DNA of 64,000 bases from Crambe crambe (GCA_963924555.1 OZ004584.1:991001-1055000), one strand, 5' to 3'; shown: positions 19,559 through 30,605, counted from the first letter of the stretch. Translations and numbers: made by a program. Notes: generated by a model from the letters alone, not told the origin.

Positions 19559-21775
19559 TCAATAAAATTTTAAACTTTGAATCAACATAATTATGATAAA
19601 GTATTTATGTGGAGGTGATGAAGTCAGGGTACTACTTGACCTGACCAACTGCCCTATTCCAATGGTTCTGTTTGATGGTCTTATGCTTGATGGTCTTGTG
19701 GTATTTGATGGTCTTGTGGTACTTGATGTGCCTGAAGGTCTTGTGATGTTTGATGGTCTTGTGGTGCCCGAAATGTTTGATGACGGTCTTGTGGTGCCCG
19801 AAATGTTTGATGATGGTCTTGTGGTGCTTGATGGTCTCGTTGTGCCTGATGATGGTCTTGTGATGCTTGATGGTCTCGTTGTGCCCGATGATGATCTTGT
19901 GGTGCTTGATGGTCTCGTTGTGCCCGATGATGATCTTGTGGTGCTTGATGGTCTTGTGCTTGTGCTTGTGCTTGAAGAAGGTTGGGGTGTTGTTGTAGAT
20001 GCTTCCAGAGTTGTAGTCTCGGGTATTTCTGTCACAGGTTTATGGTGATAAGATCCTTAAAGCTAGCTAGCCATATAATTATAGCTACAGTATAATATTA
20101 TATAATTACCTTCCAATATAAGTCCAGTATGCAAATCTGACCAGTAGATGTTCATAGTTCTCACAATAACAAACCTGGGATATAATAGAATACTATCATA
20201 CAGTAGCTATTATAGCTATTAGAAATTGAGTTGCAGTTTTCTACTTTCATGATTCACCCTCTTCACAAGTTCACAGGAGCTGATGGCAATTTACAATTAA
20301 TATAGTTACCCAAAACGGATTGGTCCAAAACCTGGAGGAGGAGGTATCCACTGCATTGAGATGTTTATTTTATCGTCTGGAGTTCTGTGACTGATTCCTG
20401 CCTGCATGCATGTATAGTTTTCCATTATTGCTGGCATGTTACAAGCTAGCTATAGGGTAGGTGTGGGTATTATGAGCCAGTCCCTATTATGGGTTCACCA
20501 CTTGATAAGAATCTACAAGAGTTGATACTTTAGATATGAAAACTTAATCATTTTTTTGGTCTTTTGATCAAATAAAATCATCCAGAAAATGCCTTATTCA
20601 TGCATAAACATAATCTTAAATGAGAAGTTTAAAAATGGGTACAATCGTAACCAATCTGAATAAAAAAAGTGCAGGGAAGCAATGATGCCACAAGATGGAG
20701 TAAAAAATGAATTTTAAAGTAATCTAAGGTTATTATTTTTATTTTGTAGAAATCTTAGCTACATTATCAATTTTTAGAGACAAAAATCAAGCCAGCGACT
20801 CATAATTCATACCTATGACTCATAATACCTTCCTGAGTATGTTATGTAAGATCATAACTCCTATCTACAAGATGCAATATTTTTATTACTTTCTCCACAC
20901 ATTAGTTCTACATAACCTATTTTATATCTGGAGCAATTTTCAGGATTCTAAGATAGTCCATTTCCAAGAAAAGAGCAACAATACTTAGCTGACTCATAAT
21001 ACCCACACCTACCCTACTTGTTCATCAAAGTATGTACATTGAGTATATAGCTAGCTATGTAATGTGAATATCATGCTCTGCATGATCCATGGGTACCTTG
21101 CCTCTAGCTGTATTGTATAACTACAATTTAGTTATTAGCTATAGCCACAGCATTCTGATCAAGGATCATATAACATTTCATCTATAGCTACTTACATCTC
21201 CACGAGGTCGGCATACACTATGCTGAGATTGTGCTGTATCTATTACGATGAAAGTGCCTCCACGAGTTATTTCATCGAGGGCTGAATGGGCGATAAGAAG
21301 AAAGCCTCTAAACGTGAGGGCATCATTTGATGTTATACTCACTGCATAATCAAGAAAGAAACATTGCTAGCTACCTTGAAAAGTGATCGCTGTGATGATG
21401 CAACAATAGCTATTGCATGTGCATGCTAGCTTAGCTAGCCTCGTACCCAGGAAAAAAGCGGGCCTGGGTACGAGGCTAAGCTATAATAGCTATCAGCTCT
21501 ACAACTTGAGTCATTCTTTATCCATAACCACCTGTGCTCTAAAGCAAGTAGTTAGCTTCCTTACAGTTATATATTCTGTTTTGTTCATATAAAAGTGTCC
21601 CACTATCGTTTCGAAAATCTGAAAGGTCCACATCATAAGGTGCTTCAGTGATTTGTCGTTCACCTCCATGTACTACTGGATGAGGAGCGAGTCCTTGGCA
21701 GGCTTGCCAAGGAGGTCCAGTTGAAAAACACTCCACGATATTCAGTAATGAGGCAGTCACACAGAGGAAAAACAT
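19559..21775 (-). CDS. Reeler-domain protein b, long TTRPSS stalk
   Basis: Five exons: 21775-21565, 21341-21196, 20401-20310, 20174-20110 and 20055-19559. Phases are the same 1, 0, 2, 1 as gene a, and the product is about 336 aa. Exon 1 gives the signal peptide MFFLCVTASLLNIVEC and then FSTGPPWQAC...PYDVDLSDF. Exons 2-4 carry FRGFLLIAHSALDEI, MQWIPPPPGFGPIRFG and FVIVRTMNIYWS. Exon 5 encodes about 12 imperfect copies of a TTRPSS/SGTTRPSS repeat, a low-complexity stalk that would be heavily O-glycosylated, and ends in a short hydrophobic tail (YFIIIMLIQSLKFY). An upstream in-frame ATG (21811) lies inside the NRF1-like palindrome, so 21775 is preferred because it matches the start of gene c. 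The acceptor of exon 5 (ttaag|GATC) is the least certain joint. Confidence 0.8.
21437..21475. repeat. Short foldback, AGCCTCGTACCCAGG family, copy 2
   Basis: TAGCCTCGTACCCAGG and CCTGGGTACGAGGCTA are exact reverse complements around the centre AAAAAAGCGGG. It is a short version of the element at 9637-9703. It lies in intron 1 of Reeler b, between exon 2 and exon 1. Confidence 0.7.
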
Positions 21776-21804
21776 TGTTTCTAAGGTATCGCGTCGCGCC
21801 CGTT

Positions 21805-21816
21805 TGCGCATGCGCT
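21805..21816. promoter_or_regulatory. NRF1-like palindrome upstream of Reeler b
   Basis: TTGCGCATGCGC lies 30-41 bp upstream of the preferred ATG (21775). It matches the nuclear respiratory factor 1 consensus YGCGCAYGCGCR. The same box recurs at similar distances in the promoters of Reeler d and, before a transposon insertion, Reeler c. Confidence 0.55.
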
Positions 21817-22134
21817 AACCTTTTTTGGGAAGAGCACGTTACAGGGGAGGAGAAGTAGTGTGCCAAATTTCTGCTAAACTATAGCCAATTGGTAAGTTTA
21901 AAGAATGCAAAGAGTGGGCTAGTATAGTGCTAAACAAGCATAGTTCTTAAAAAGGCTGGTTTCTCAAGTGTTAGAGGGTATAATTGCGAGTAACAATGGT
22001 AGTTAGACTTTGTGGACCTCTGGAGCTTGGATGTTAAAAGTATAGTCTCTTTTCCCCCACTAATCTGTTAGGTAGTGATCATTTATATGCACATATGTAC
22101 TTTTTAAAGGTGCCTGTAAAAAATCATGTCGATG

Positions 22135-25100
22135 TTACTGTTTCTTCAGATTACCCATGGCTGGCTGTCAAGAAAAGCTATAGTAAAGAAGGATACTATA
22201 ATGTAGCAACTAATACTGTCACTTTACACATATTTCCTTTCACGTTATAATAAAAAAATGATAATAACAAGTACTGATAGTGCACTGCTGAACATCCAAT
22301 TCATCGAGCGATTTGTTGTGATATACTTGTTTTGAGGGATCAAGATGAAGAGTAAAGCTGCCCCAGTGTATCCTTTCCCCTGATACAAGAAGGTATCTCA
22401 TCTCCTCATATAAGAACAACAACATAGTGAAATGGCTTCTTAAACCATCAATGGCAAATGGCATGCCATCTCCAGCCCTGCACAAAATTAAAACTACTTG
22501 AGTACATAGGGTCAACTAGTATCTTTCATTTTATACCAAAAGTAAGGCAGCTAGACTTCTATTTTAGTAGTAGGAGTGCCACAAAACTTTTCAGTCACCT
22601 GTGTGGTAACTTAGTGATAGCACGCAGAAGCAGTAATAGCAATGTATCAAATTGACAACAGATGACAACTGACAAATACTAACTATTTACATGAATTAAA
22701 AGAACTAGTTCAGGATGAACATAAAACCACAATTATACACAAATAGTTAGAGAGTAATATTAAGTAATGTATAGAGTTTGTAGAGAGTACCACACTTTAC
22801 CACACTTCCCCCCTTTTAAGATTCACAAACCAAAACGTTCGGGTGGATGTCGGACTCTTGTTGAACGACGTGGAGTGGGGTTGGGTGGTGGATCGTGTAA
22901 ACGTTCAGGTGGAGGTGCTGCCGGTGTTGGATTTGGGACACAAGGATAAGGGAATGCAAGTGGATCAACAGTACTTGACTTATCTGAACTATCAGGACAA
23001 GTGCGTTTTCTGATGGAATCGACATGTCTGCGGACAGTTGTTCCATCGGAGAATTTGACAGTATAGGAGAGAGGTCCTGTTACCTCAGCGATAACACCAG
23101 AAATCCATTTTGGTGACTTCCCTGTGAAGTTTTCTGCGAAGACAGCATCTCCAATTTGGAAGGTTCGAAGTGGTGCATTCGAATCATGTGACAGTTTTTG
23201 TTTTGCTTGCTTGTGCTCCACTTTTTGGGATACATCCGGGCGTAAATTATCTAGTGCTGCACGAGGCCTGCGTCCCATGAGAAGTTCAGCTGGAGCAATT
23301 CCGGTCGTTGTATGAGGGGTTAACCGGTATGTGAAAAGAAATTTTGACAGTCTTTCTTGGATCGGAAGATCTGACAATCTTTCAATCGCTCGTTTGAATG
23401 TTTGCACGGCCCTTTCGGCAAGACCATTAGTAGAGGGGTGATATGGTGCCGATGTGATATGTCGGATGCCATTCTGTTCCATGAATTTACGGAATTCTTG
23501 ACTTGTAAATGCGGATCCATTGTCCGTTACAATTTTGAGAGGGAGACCATGTGTGGAGAAAATTTCACGAAGTTTCTCGATTGTTTTGGCGGATGTCGTA
23601 GAGGACATAACTTGTACATCCATCCATTTGGTGTGAGCATCTACCAGGACTAGGTAGTTGTGACCAAGGAAAGGTCCGGCAAAATCCAAGTGCAACCTAG
23701 ACCAAGGCTCGCTAGGCCATTCCCATGGATGGAGAGGTGCTGTTGGTGGTGATGGTCTAGATTCTTGGCAAACTTGACATTTCTGCACTGTTTGTTCAAT
23801 ATCGGAGTCCATTTTGGGCCACCAGACATAGCTCCGTGCCAGTGACTTCATCTTGCTACATCCTGGATGACTATCATGAAGTTCGTTGAGGACTGCTTGT
23901 CTGCCTTGGGGTGGAACGACTACTCTTACTCCCCAAAGAATGCAACCGTCTATCACGCTCAATTCTTGTGCTTTTGATTTGTACGGAGTGAGTTCATCAT
24001 CCAGTTTGGTTGTCGGAAATCCTTGCAAGATATACTGTTTGAGTTTTGAGAGAACTGGATCTCTGTTGGTCCATTTGCGAATGTGAGAACAACTGATAAC
24101 AGTAGTAGAAAGATGATTGATCAACTGAATTATGTCTCCAGGTAGACCATTGTCAGAGGAAGTGTCAGCTTGAGGAAGTCGACTCAGTGCGTCTGCATTA
24201 TTCAGTGACTTTCCAGCTTTGTACTTGATTGAATACTGGTAAGCAGCGAGAGTTAAGGCCCATCTCTGGATGCGAGATGATGCCATTGCCGGAATGCCTT
24301 TCAGTTCACTGAATAGAAAGGATAGTGGTTGATGGTCCGATTGTATTGTGAAGTGTTTGCCATAGATATAATTATGGAACTTTTTCACTGCAAAAATGAT
24401 CGCCAGTGCCTCTTTTTCAAGCTGAGAGTACTTTTTCTCGGCAGGGTTGAGTGTCCTTGAGGTAAAAGCTATGGGACGTTCTCGACCGTCATCCATTAGA
24501 TGAGATAAGACGGCGCCGATTCCATACTGTGAGGCGTCGCATGCAAGTAGGAGTGGTTTTGCCGGATCAAAGTGCACAAGGAGAGAATCAGCTTGAAGTG
24601 CTTGTTTTGCAGATGTAAAAGCTACTTCCTGTTCCTTGCCCCATGACCATTTGGTGTGCTTACGTAGTAAGGAGTAGAGAGGAGCGAGCTGAGCTGAGAG
24701 TGTGGGCAAGAACTTGCTATAGTAATTTATAATACCCAAAAATGAGCGGAGTTCCGTGATATTCTTGGGAGAAGGAGCAGCTTTGATTGCTTTGATCTTC
24801 TCTTCAGAAGGATGGAGGCCCTGAGCATCGATGACATGTCCGAGATATTCAATCTGTTTAAGTAGGAAGGAGCATTTTTCTTTATTCAGTTTTAGACCAG
24901 CTTCTTCTAGCTTTCCTAGAACTTGTTGCAAGTTTTTGAGGTGTTCATCCAGAGTTTTCCCAGTTACAAGAATATCATCCAGATATACGGATATGCCTGG
25001 GAGACCACGTAGGAGTGTCTCAATTGACCTTTGGAAGATGGCAGGAGCAGAATTGACTCCAAATGGCAATCTGTTAAACTGATACAAACCCTTATGGGTA

Positions 25101-27004
25101 TTAATAGTAAGGAATTCTTTGGAGGAATCTGCTAGTGGTAACTGTAGATAAGCATTTGACATGTCCAATTTAGAAAAGAATTTCCCTCCTGATAAATTGG
25201 TGAAAAGCTCTTCAACTCTCGGAAGGGGGTATGATTCAATATCTGACACTTGATTAAATGTAGTTTTAAAATCACCACAAATTCTGAGGGAACCATTACG
25301 TTTAAGTACAGGTACAATAGGTGCAGCCCACTTAGAGGTCTTCACTGGTGCAATTATTCCCAGATTAGATAGTCTATCCAATTCTTCTTCAACCTTCTGT
25401 TTTAAAATGTATGGGACTTTACGAGGCCTCAAAAATTTGGGCTTGACCTCTGTCTTCACTTGAAGGGTGACCTCTACATCTTTCATGCATCCTAGAGTAC
25501 CATCAAAAACAGCTGCATGGTTGTCTAAGATCTTTTGAAGTGTTGGTGGTTGTTCCACCTGATCAATCACATCAAAGGTTATGTTAAAATGGCTTAGCCA
25601 ATCTCTTCCTATCAAGTCTGGACCATCCCCTTCAACAACATGAATAGTAAGTACCGCCTGTTGGTTACCATACCTCACATTGACAGAAGTGACACCAAGT
25701 ACTTTGATGTCCTCACCAGTATAGGTCCTTAGATGCACAGTGGAGTCCTGGAGAGGTGAGACTTCAGTCTGCTCAGAAATATGACGGTAAGTTGCTGCAC
25801 TGAGGATGGTGAGTGAGGCTCCTGTGTCCAGCTCCATCTTGACTGGAATATTATTGAGAAAAACCTCCCGTACTATAGGACCCGATGAATTCGTTCGTAC
25901 TGTAAATAAACTATAAGTTGGATTAGTTTCAGGTTGCTCTGGCTCTGCCTGGTCGTCTTGAACATAATGACTTGTATTAGAAGGGGGGTTGTTAGGAACA
26001 TGCTTGGTAGGCTTGTCAGATTTGGACCTACATACTTTTGCAAGGTGGCCCTTTTTTCTACAAAAATGGCAAGTTACCTCTTTGAATTTACACACTGGTG
26101 CTAGGTGCGGCCCTCCACAGCGGTAGCAGGTTGGAGTGGTGGTCTTGGAAGTTGGTGGCTTCTTGAGCCTGCCTGCACCCGTCGTATCAGATGTAGAAAA
26201 AAGTACAGTGGAATTGCTGGAGCCATTCTTGAGGATTTTAGAATTAGTCTCTGCAGCTTCGACTGCTTGAGCGATTTCAAGTGCCTTTTCGTAAGTAAGG
26301 TCCTTCTCTGCCAGGAGACGAGTCTGAATTGTATCGTGGTTCACTCCACAAACAAGTCTATCTCGAATCATTTCGTTGAGCCTGTCTCCATAACTGCAGT
26401 GCTCTGCTAGCTTCCTCAAGGCCGCAACGTATGAGGCGATAGATTCTCCTGGTGCTCTCATCCTCGAGTTGAACTGGAACCTGCTAACAATGACTGACGG
26501 CTTGGGGTCGTAGAACTTCTTTGCTTCGGCGACCAGATCGTCGTAGCCGATCTCGTCCAAACGCTCTGTCGTAAAAAGACTGCTGACTTTCGTGAAAGTT
26601 GAAGCACCGCAGGCAGTGAGTAGGATAGACTTCTTTTTGCCTGCGTCAGTGACCCCATTTGCATCAAAGTAGAACTTCATTCGGAGGACGTACGATGTCC
26701 AGTTTTCTTTGCCTGGATCAAATGCCGTTAAAGTACCGTGAGTTGCCATCTGCAAAGTTTTATCCTCGTCGCCAAATGTGGTAACTTAGTGATAGCACGC
26801 AGAAGCAGTAATAGCAATGTATCAAATTGACAACAGATGACAACTGACAAATACTAACTATTTACATGAATTAAAAGAACTAGTTCAGGATGAACATAAA
26901 ACCACAATTATACACAAATAATTAGAGAGTAATATTAAGTAATGTATAGAGTTTGTAGAGAGTACCACACTTTACCACAACCTGTTTCCACGTTTTTCTT
27001 CCAT
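22135..27004 (-). CDS. Small hypothetical gene with a retroelement at its first splice donor
   Basis: Tentative model: exon 1 27004-26982 (MEEKRGN, first two bases of R), exon 2 22477-22327 (AGDGMPFAIDGLRSHFTM... to DPSKQ) and exon 3 22164-22135 (PAMGNLKKQ, stop). The joints are in frame and the product would be about 67 aa. The supporting splice sites are CAG|gtgact, ttttgtgcag|GG, CAA|gtatat and ttgacag|CC. No family was recognised; exon 2 is hydrophobic in the middle. The Ty3/Gypsy element at 22602-26979 sits exactly at the exon 1 donor, and its target duplication contains the CAGGT of that donor. Without the insert, intron 1 would be about 120 bp, typical of this window. NRF1-like words (GCGCGCATGC at 27183, ATGCGCAT at 27236) lie upstream. 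Confidence 0.35.
22602..22804 (-). repeat. 3' LTR of the Ty3/Gypsy element
   Basis: 203 bp with TGTGG...CCACA termini, nearly identical to the repeat at 26777-26979. Confidence 0.95.
22823..26749 (-). CDS. Gag-Pol polyprotein of the Ty3/Gypsy element
   Basis: One reading frame of about 1308 aa. In order it holds a gag region with two CCHC zinc knuckles, an aspartic protease, a reverse transcriptase with the YLDDIL active-site motif, RNase H, and an integrase with the HHCC-type finger and DDE core. The fused gag-pol layout is normal for several invertebrate Ty3/Gypsy clades. It looks whole. Confidence 0.95.
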   Translation of the reverse strand: MATHGTLTAFDPGKENWTSYVLRMKFYFDANGVTDAGKKKSILLTACGASTFTKVSSLFTTERLDEIGYDDLVAEAKKFYDPKPSVIVSRFQFNSRMRAPGESIASYVAALRKLAEHCSYGDRLNEMIRDRLVCGVNHDTIQTRLLAEKDLTYEKALEIAQAVEAAETNSKILKNGSSNSTVLFSTSDTTGAGRLKKPPTSKTTTPTCYRCGGPHLAPVCKFKEVTCHFCRKKGHLAKVCRSKSDKPTKHVPNNPPSNTSHYVQDDQAEPEQPETNPTYSLFTVRTNSSGPIVREVFLNNIPVKMELDTGASLTILSAATYRHISEQTEVSPLQDSTVHLRTYTGEDIKVLGVTSVNVRYGNQQAVLTIHVVEGDGPDLIGRDWLSHFNITFDVIDQVEQPPTLQKILDNHAAVFDGTLGCMKDVEVTLQVKTEVKPKFLRPRKVPYILKQKVEEELDRLSNLGIIAPVKTSKWAAPIVPVLKRNGSLRICGDFKTTFNQVSDIESYPLPRVEELFTNLSGGKFFSKLDMSNAYLQLPLADSSKEFLTINTHKGLYQFNRLPFGVNSAPAIFQRSIETLLRGLPGISVYLDDILVTGKTLDEHLKNLQQVLGKLEEAGLKLNKEKCSFLLKQIEYLGHVIDAQGLHPSEEKIKAIKAAPSPKNITELRSFLGIINYYSKFLPTLSAQLAPLYSLLRKHTKWSWGKEQEVAFTSAKQALQADSLLVHFDPAKPLLLACDASQYGIGAVLSHLMDDGRERPIAFTSRTLNPAEKKYSQLEKEALAIIFAVKKFHNYIYGKHFTIQSDHQPLSFLFSELKGIPAMASSRIQRWALTLAAYQYSIKYKAGKSLNNADALSRLPQADTSSDNGLPGDIIQLINHLSTTVISCSHIRKWTNRDPVLSKLKQYILQGFPTTKLDDELTPYKSKAQELSVIDGCILWGVRVVVPPQGRQAVLNELHDSHPGCSKMKSLARSYVWWPKMDSDIEQTVQKCQVCQESRPSPPTAPLHPWEWPSEPWSRLHLDFAGPFLGHNYLVLVDAHTKWMDVQVMSSTTSAKTIEKLREIFSTHGLPLKIVTDNGSAFTSQEFRKFMEQNGIRHITSAPYHPSTNGLAERAVQTFKRAIERLSDLPIQERLSKFLFTYRLTPHTTTGIAPAELLMGRRPRAALDNLRPDVSQKVEHKQAKQKLSHDSNAPLRTFQIGDAVFAENFTGKSPKWISGVIAEVTGPLSYTVKFSDGTTVRRHVDSIRKRTCPDSSDKSSTVDPLAFPYPCVPNPTPAAPPPERLHDPPPNPTPRRSTRVRHPPERFGL
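26777..26979 (-). repeat. 5' LTR of the Ty3/Gypsy element
   Basis: 203 bp, nearly identical to 22602-22804. It is followed by the ACCTG duplication at 26980-26984. Confidence 0.95.
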
Positions 27005-27189
27005 AGCAACAGTAAATAGACTAAACTGACATGATAAACTACTACAGCTATAGGTCATTGAGCCTTTTCACTTATAATCATAATTATTGCTGCGCTAAAT
27101 ACCTTGCCTTTCACCCTCTTTAGTATTTTGTGTAAGATTTCTCTGTTCGCCAGGTACCTACACGGATGGTCTATAAATTCTACGCGCGC

Positions 27190-27245
27190 ATGCTCTGTTT
27201 CCAATCCTGTGTACGTAGTCTAGTCTATGTTCTTATGCGCATCAT
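27190..27245. promoter_or_regulatory. GTTTCCAATCC...TACGTAG motif with NRF1-like words, copy 1
   Basis: GTTTCCAATCC, then TACGTAGTCTA, then ATGCGCAT, arranged as in the divergent promoter at 39282-39341 (opposite orientation) and again in part at 40068-40104. It lies upstream of the small hypothetical gene that starts at 27004. It may be a shared promoter module or a fragment of a dispersed repeat. Confidence 0.4.
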
Positions 27246-27599
27246 TTGGCATGCAAAAAATATGTAAACAAACAAACAAACAAACAAATAAACAAACAAA
27301 CAAAACAGTACTTACAGTAGCTATAACAAGCACATGTGCATGGCAAAAGTTAGGAATAGGGAGCAGGGGGGAGTTATTCTTTATTGCATGCCTGCTAACA
27401 CAATTACTTCTTCTGCATGGACAAAATTAGATTCTTCAACTAGCTGCCTTCATTAATATTAAGCATTTCCTCAACTTTCAGTTCCTACTCCATTGTATAT
27501 ACCCACTGGAAAAAAAATTTTTTCAAGAGCTATACGTAGCTAATTAATGTAGCTATTAAACTGCTACCTCTCTACTTCACCAGTCGAATCTGTGGAGCA
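27246..27599. other. Intergenic, with an (AAAC)n tract at about 27265-27304
   Basis: No exon was recognised. A short AAAC simple repeat and AT-rich DNA fill the gap between the region upstream of the small hypothetical gene and the distal terminal exon of Reeler c. Confidence 0.5.
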
Positions 27600-30500
27600 T
27601 CAAGTTATAAGTATAGTAAGATACTGCATGATCAATAGTATGGTGATGATAAAACATTCTTCTCTCTCAACAGGTGCAGGTGCTGAGTTGGAATCATCAA
27701 GATTGAATACGATGATAGTAGACTGGGTATCGATTTCACTACTGCCCTGCCTTGTGGTTGATGGTCTTGTGATATTTGATGATCTAGTGGTGTTTGAAGG
27801 TCTAGTGGTGCTTGAAGTAGGTTGAGGTGTTGTTGTGTCAGTGGTTGATGGTCTTGTGATATTTGATGATCTAGTGGTGTTTGAAGGTCTAGTGGTGCTT
27901 GAAGTAGGTTGAGGTGTTGTTGTGTCAGTCGTAGCATCTGTTATTGCATCAGTTGTCTCTGTAATAGTCATCAATAATTATAGCTATAGCTTATTTGATC
28001 AGTCACTGAGATGCTCAAAGTTCTCACAATAGCAACCTGGGGGTAGCTATGGGTTGACAGAAAACTTACCTCATAGCTTCGAATTAGATGCATGAGGTAC
28101 TACTATGAAATGAGTTCAACACACTTTTCTTTCCATAATTCCTAGCTTTCCTCACAAAAGAAACTAAAACCAGTAGTTAATTAACATCTCTGTGCATAAA
28201 GAGATGACTTTATTTGAGGCTCCATTCATATCTAATACATCCATGCTCCATCTTAGGAGCTATTATTAATAATGTTGTTCCAGTGGCAGGGGGGGCCACT
28301 GCCCCCCCCCCCCTCCCAATAATAATATGAACAGCTAAAGTAAAAATATAGCACCAAGGACCAAGCATTAAGCAATTGCATGCATGAATGCTATCATTGC
28401 AGTGTGATGTCAGCAATTTCACTGCTGCTTGCTGACTGCATGTTATCTAATGCATATGCTCAATGTAATGACAGAAGGATGGATATTTGTCGCTATTTTA
28501 ATTATTACTGTGATTAACTTCCTGCCCCCTCAATAAATCTCCTATTCCTACTCCACTGTGTTTATTTGTGCATGTGCTAATATAATGAGTTGACAATTTG
28601 CAGGCCCTCAAATTTCTTGCATACTACGTATAGCTAGCTAGCTATATTATGATACTATAGCTATTCATGACTAAGCTGCATATGAAGTCTAGCATTCAGT
28701 TTGCTTTTCTTAGAAAGACGTGTCTACACTTAAGGGGAAAGAGGAGGGGAAGGGCTTCCCCTTCCTAATAGTATTTACATCTATAGGCAAGCATTGTACC
28801 CCTTATATTCTGAAAAAAGGAGGGGGGGGGGGGGGGGAATTAAGTAACTTCTTGATAAAATGTATAGCTAAACTAGCTCAAGCCACACTCTCTACTTTGC
28901 AAGCAAATCTGTATAATTATAGAGTATAATAAGTAGCTATAGTAAGATACTAATCAATAGCATGGTGATGATAAAGAATTCTTCTCCCTCAACATGTGCA
29001 GGTGCTGAGTTAGGTGCTGCTGTCACAGGTAGTCATCATAATAACTGCTTAAAACCATGCACATAAAATTAATAATGAAATTTTACCTTCTGATATTGTA
29101 TCAGTTTGCATATTTGACCAGTAGATGCTCTTAGTTCTCACAATAACAAACCTGAGGGATAATATAATAGGTTAACAAAAACTACCTCATAATTATAATA
29201 TAGGTACAAACTAGCTATGTATATCTAATAAGGCTAGCTACTGTGAAACAAGTTGCATTTTTCTTTCTTTTCTATAGTACTAACTATAAGCATAGATAGG
29301 CGGTATATACTATCTATGCTATAAGACTCATTAGAAAGATATATAATTACGCAAGTCCATAGAATAACATTACAGTAGCAGTTCATATGCATAAAGAGAT
29401 AACTTTGAGGCTCCATTTGATATCTAATACATCCACCCTCCTCACATCAACTTCCATTTATTTTAGTTAATTATAATTAATACCCAAAATGAACTGGTCC
29501 AAAACCTAGAGGAGGAGGTGTCCACTGCATTGAAATGTTCACTTTATCTTCTGGATTTTTGTGACTGATCCCTGCCTGTGTAGGTACCCATTATAATTAT
29601 TGCATTACATTTCAGCATTATGCTCAAATGGCAAAATTAAAATCTGGATGCATGCCTGCCTTTCTCATAATAGGTGATCGTGTTGTGAGTTACTAGCTAT
29701 AATGTGATAACTTTATAGCTAGGACCTGTGTCTACAGTACACATCATTTCATTTTAAACAGCTACTCGGCTTACATTTCCACGAGGTTGGCATATTGTGT
29801 GCCAAGATCGTGCTGGATCTGTTATGACAAAAGTACCTCCAAGAGTTGTATCATCAACAGCTGAACGGCCAATGAGAAGAAATCCTCTAAATGTGAGGGG
29901 ATTCTCGGTATCATTTGACGCAATACTCACTGCATGCAATAAGTTTATTATTATAAGGTTGATAGAAAAGCAATTGCTAATGATAAAGTTGTTGAGTGTG
30001 CAATGTAGCTAGCTAGCTAAGGCCAGATCTAATTGATTTTCTGTTGCTCGGGCTGCTGAGTGCAAAAAAGTGACCCGGGTGGCCGAAAAAAATTTTTTTT
30101 CACATCAGAAGATCAATAAAATTGAGCTTACAAAGCTAAAAAAATTACTGATTTTTAATTATTTTACAGCCAAATTGAATCGATAGTGGCTAAGTTAATG
30201 ATATTCATGATAGAAATTTTTATTTCAGTTTGACTAAAAATAGACCCGGGTGGGCCCGAGCAACAGAAAGTCTGGCCTAAGCTCCACGATTTGTCATTTC
30301 TCCACAACTATTTCTGATGGGACATGCTATAGCTCCAAAAAGAATAATAGCTACTGGCTCTTAAACAAGTAGCTATAGCTTGCTATATCCTTACAGTTAT
30401 ATGTTCTATTTTGTCTGTATGAAAGTGTTCCTTCGTCATCTAGAAAATCTGAAAGGTCCACATCGTAAGGTACTGGGGCTATTTGTGGTTGACCAGAATG

Positions 30501-30605
30501 TGCTACTGGATGAGGAGCGAGGGGTTGACAGGCTTGCCAAGGAGGTCCAGTTGAAAAACACTCCACAGCGGTCAGTATTATGGCAGTCACACAGAGGAAA
30601 AACAT
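27600..30605 (-). CDS. Reeler-domain protein c, with two alternative terminal exons
   Basis: Exons 1-4 are 30605-30395, 29929-29775, 29575-29484 and 29151-29087, with phases 1, 0, 2, 1. They encode the signal peptide MFFLCVTAIILTAVEC and a full Reeler domain (FSTGPPWQAC, FRGFLLIGRSAVDD, MQWTPPPLGFGPVHFG, FVIVRTKSIYWS). Two terminal exons fit in phase. The near one (29019-28937) adds only AAPNSAPAHVEGEEFFIITM and a short hydrophobic end, giving about 201 aa and no stalk. The far one (27958-27600) adds a Thr/Pro stalk with two repeats of about 30 residues and the tail NSAPAPVEREECFIITILLI, giving about 293 aa. A decayed exon-4-like sequence (about 27990-28045) precedes the far exon, so that exon arrived with a duplicated 3' end. 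The promoter was split by the Academ-like insertion at 30639. Confidence 0.8.
27990..28045 (-). pseudogene. Decayed copy of Reeler exon 4
   Basis: On the minus strand cccag|GTTGCTATTGTGAGAACTTTG resembles the start of exon 4 in Reeler c (GTTTGTTATTGTGAGAAC...). It then departs from the expected YWS-encoding sequence and has no matching donor. It marks a partial duplication of exons 4-5. Confidence 0.6.
28937..29019 (-). CDS. Near alternative terminal exon of Reeler c
   Basis: Acceptor tgtgacag|CAGC in phase 1, 27 codons and TAG. It encodes the conserved NSApAxVeGEexFIIT tail shared with Reeler c (far exon) and d, but no Thr/Ser/Pro stalk. The product would sit close to the membrane rather than on a mucin-like stalk. 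Confidence 0.55.
30021..30277. mobile_element. PIF/Harbinger-like MITE in Reeler c intron 1
   Basis: A 257-bp non-coding element with terminal inverted repeats GGCCAGA...TTTCTGTTGCTCGGGC and GCCCGAGCAACAGAAAGTCTGGCC, flanked by TAA on both sides (30018-30020 and 30278-30280). The 3-bp TWA target and GGCC-type termini are typical of PIF/Harbinger. An inner GACCCGGGTGG / CCCGGGTGG pair repeats near both ends. Confidence 0.75.

Larger units (their letters stand above)
22602..26979 (-). mobile_element. Ty3/Gypsy LTR retrotransposon, looks whole and very young
   Basis: Two 203-bp LTRs (22602-22804 and 26777-26979) begin TGTGGTAA and end TTACCACA. I see a single difference between them. The element is flanked by a 5-bp target duplication ACCTG (22597-22601 and 26980-26984). 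Between them lies one long gag-pol reading frame on the minus strand. A purine-rich tract AAAAGGGGGGAAG abuts the 3' LTR, and a primer-binding region starting TTTGGCGACG follows the 5' LTR. The near-identical LTRs indicate a recent insertion. The order of domains (RT, RNase H, integrase) places it in Ty3/Gypsy, possibly near the Mag/SURL clade. Confidence 0.95.

Noticed and set aside
26750-26776. Identity of the tRNA primer for the Ty3/Gypsy element
   Set aside because: The primer-binding region begins TTTGGCGACG but I could not match it confidently to a tRNA 3' end from memory.
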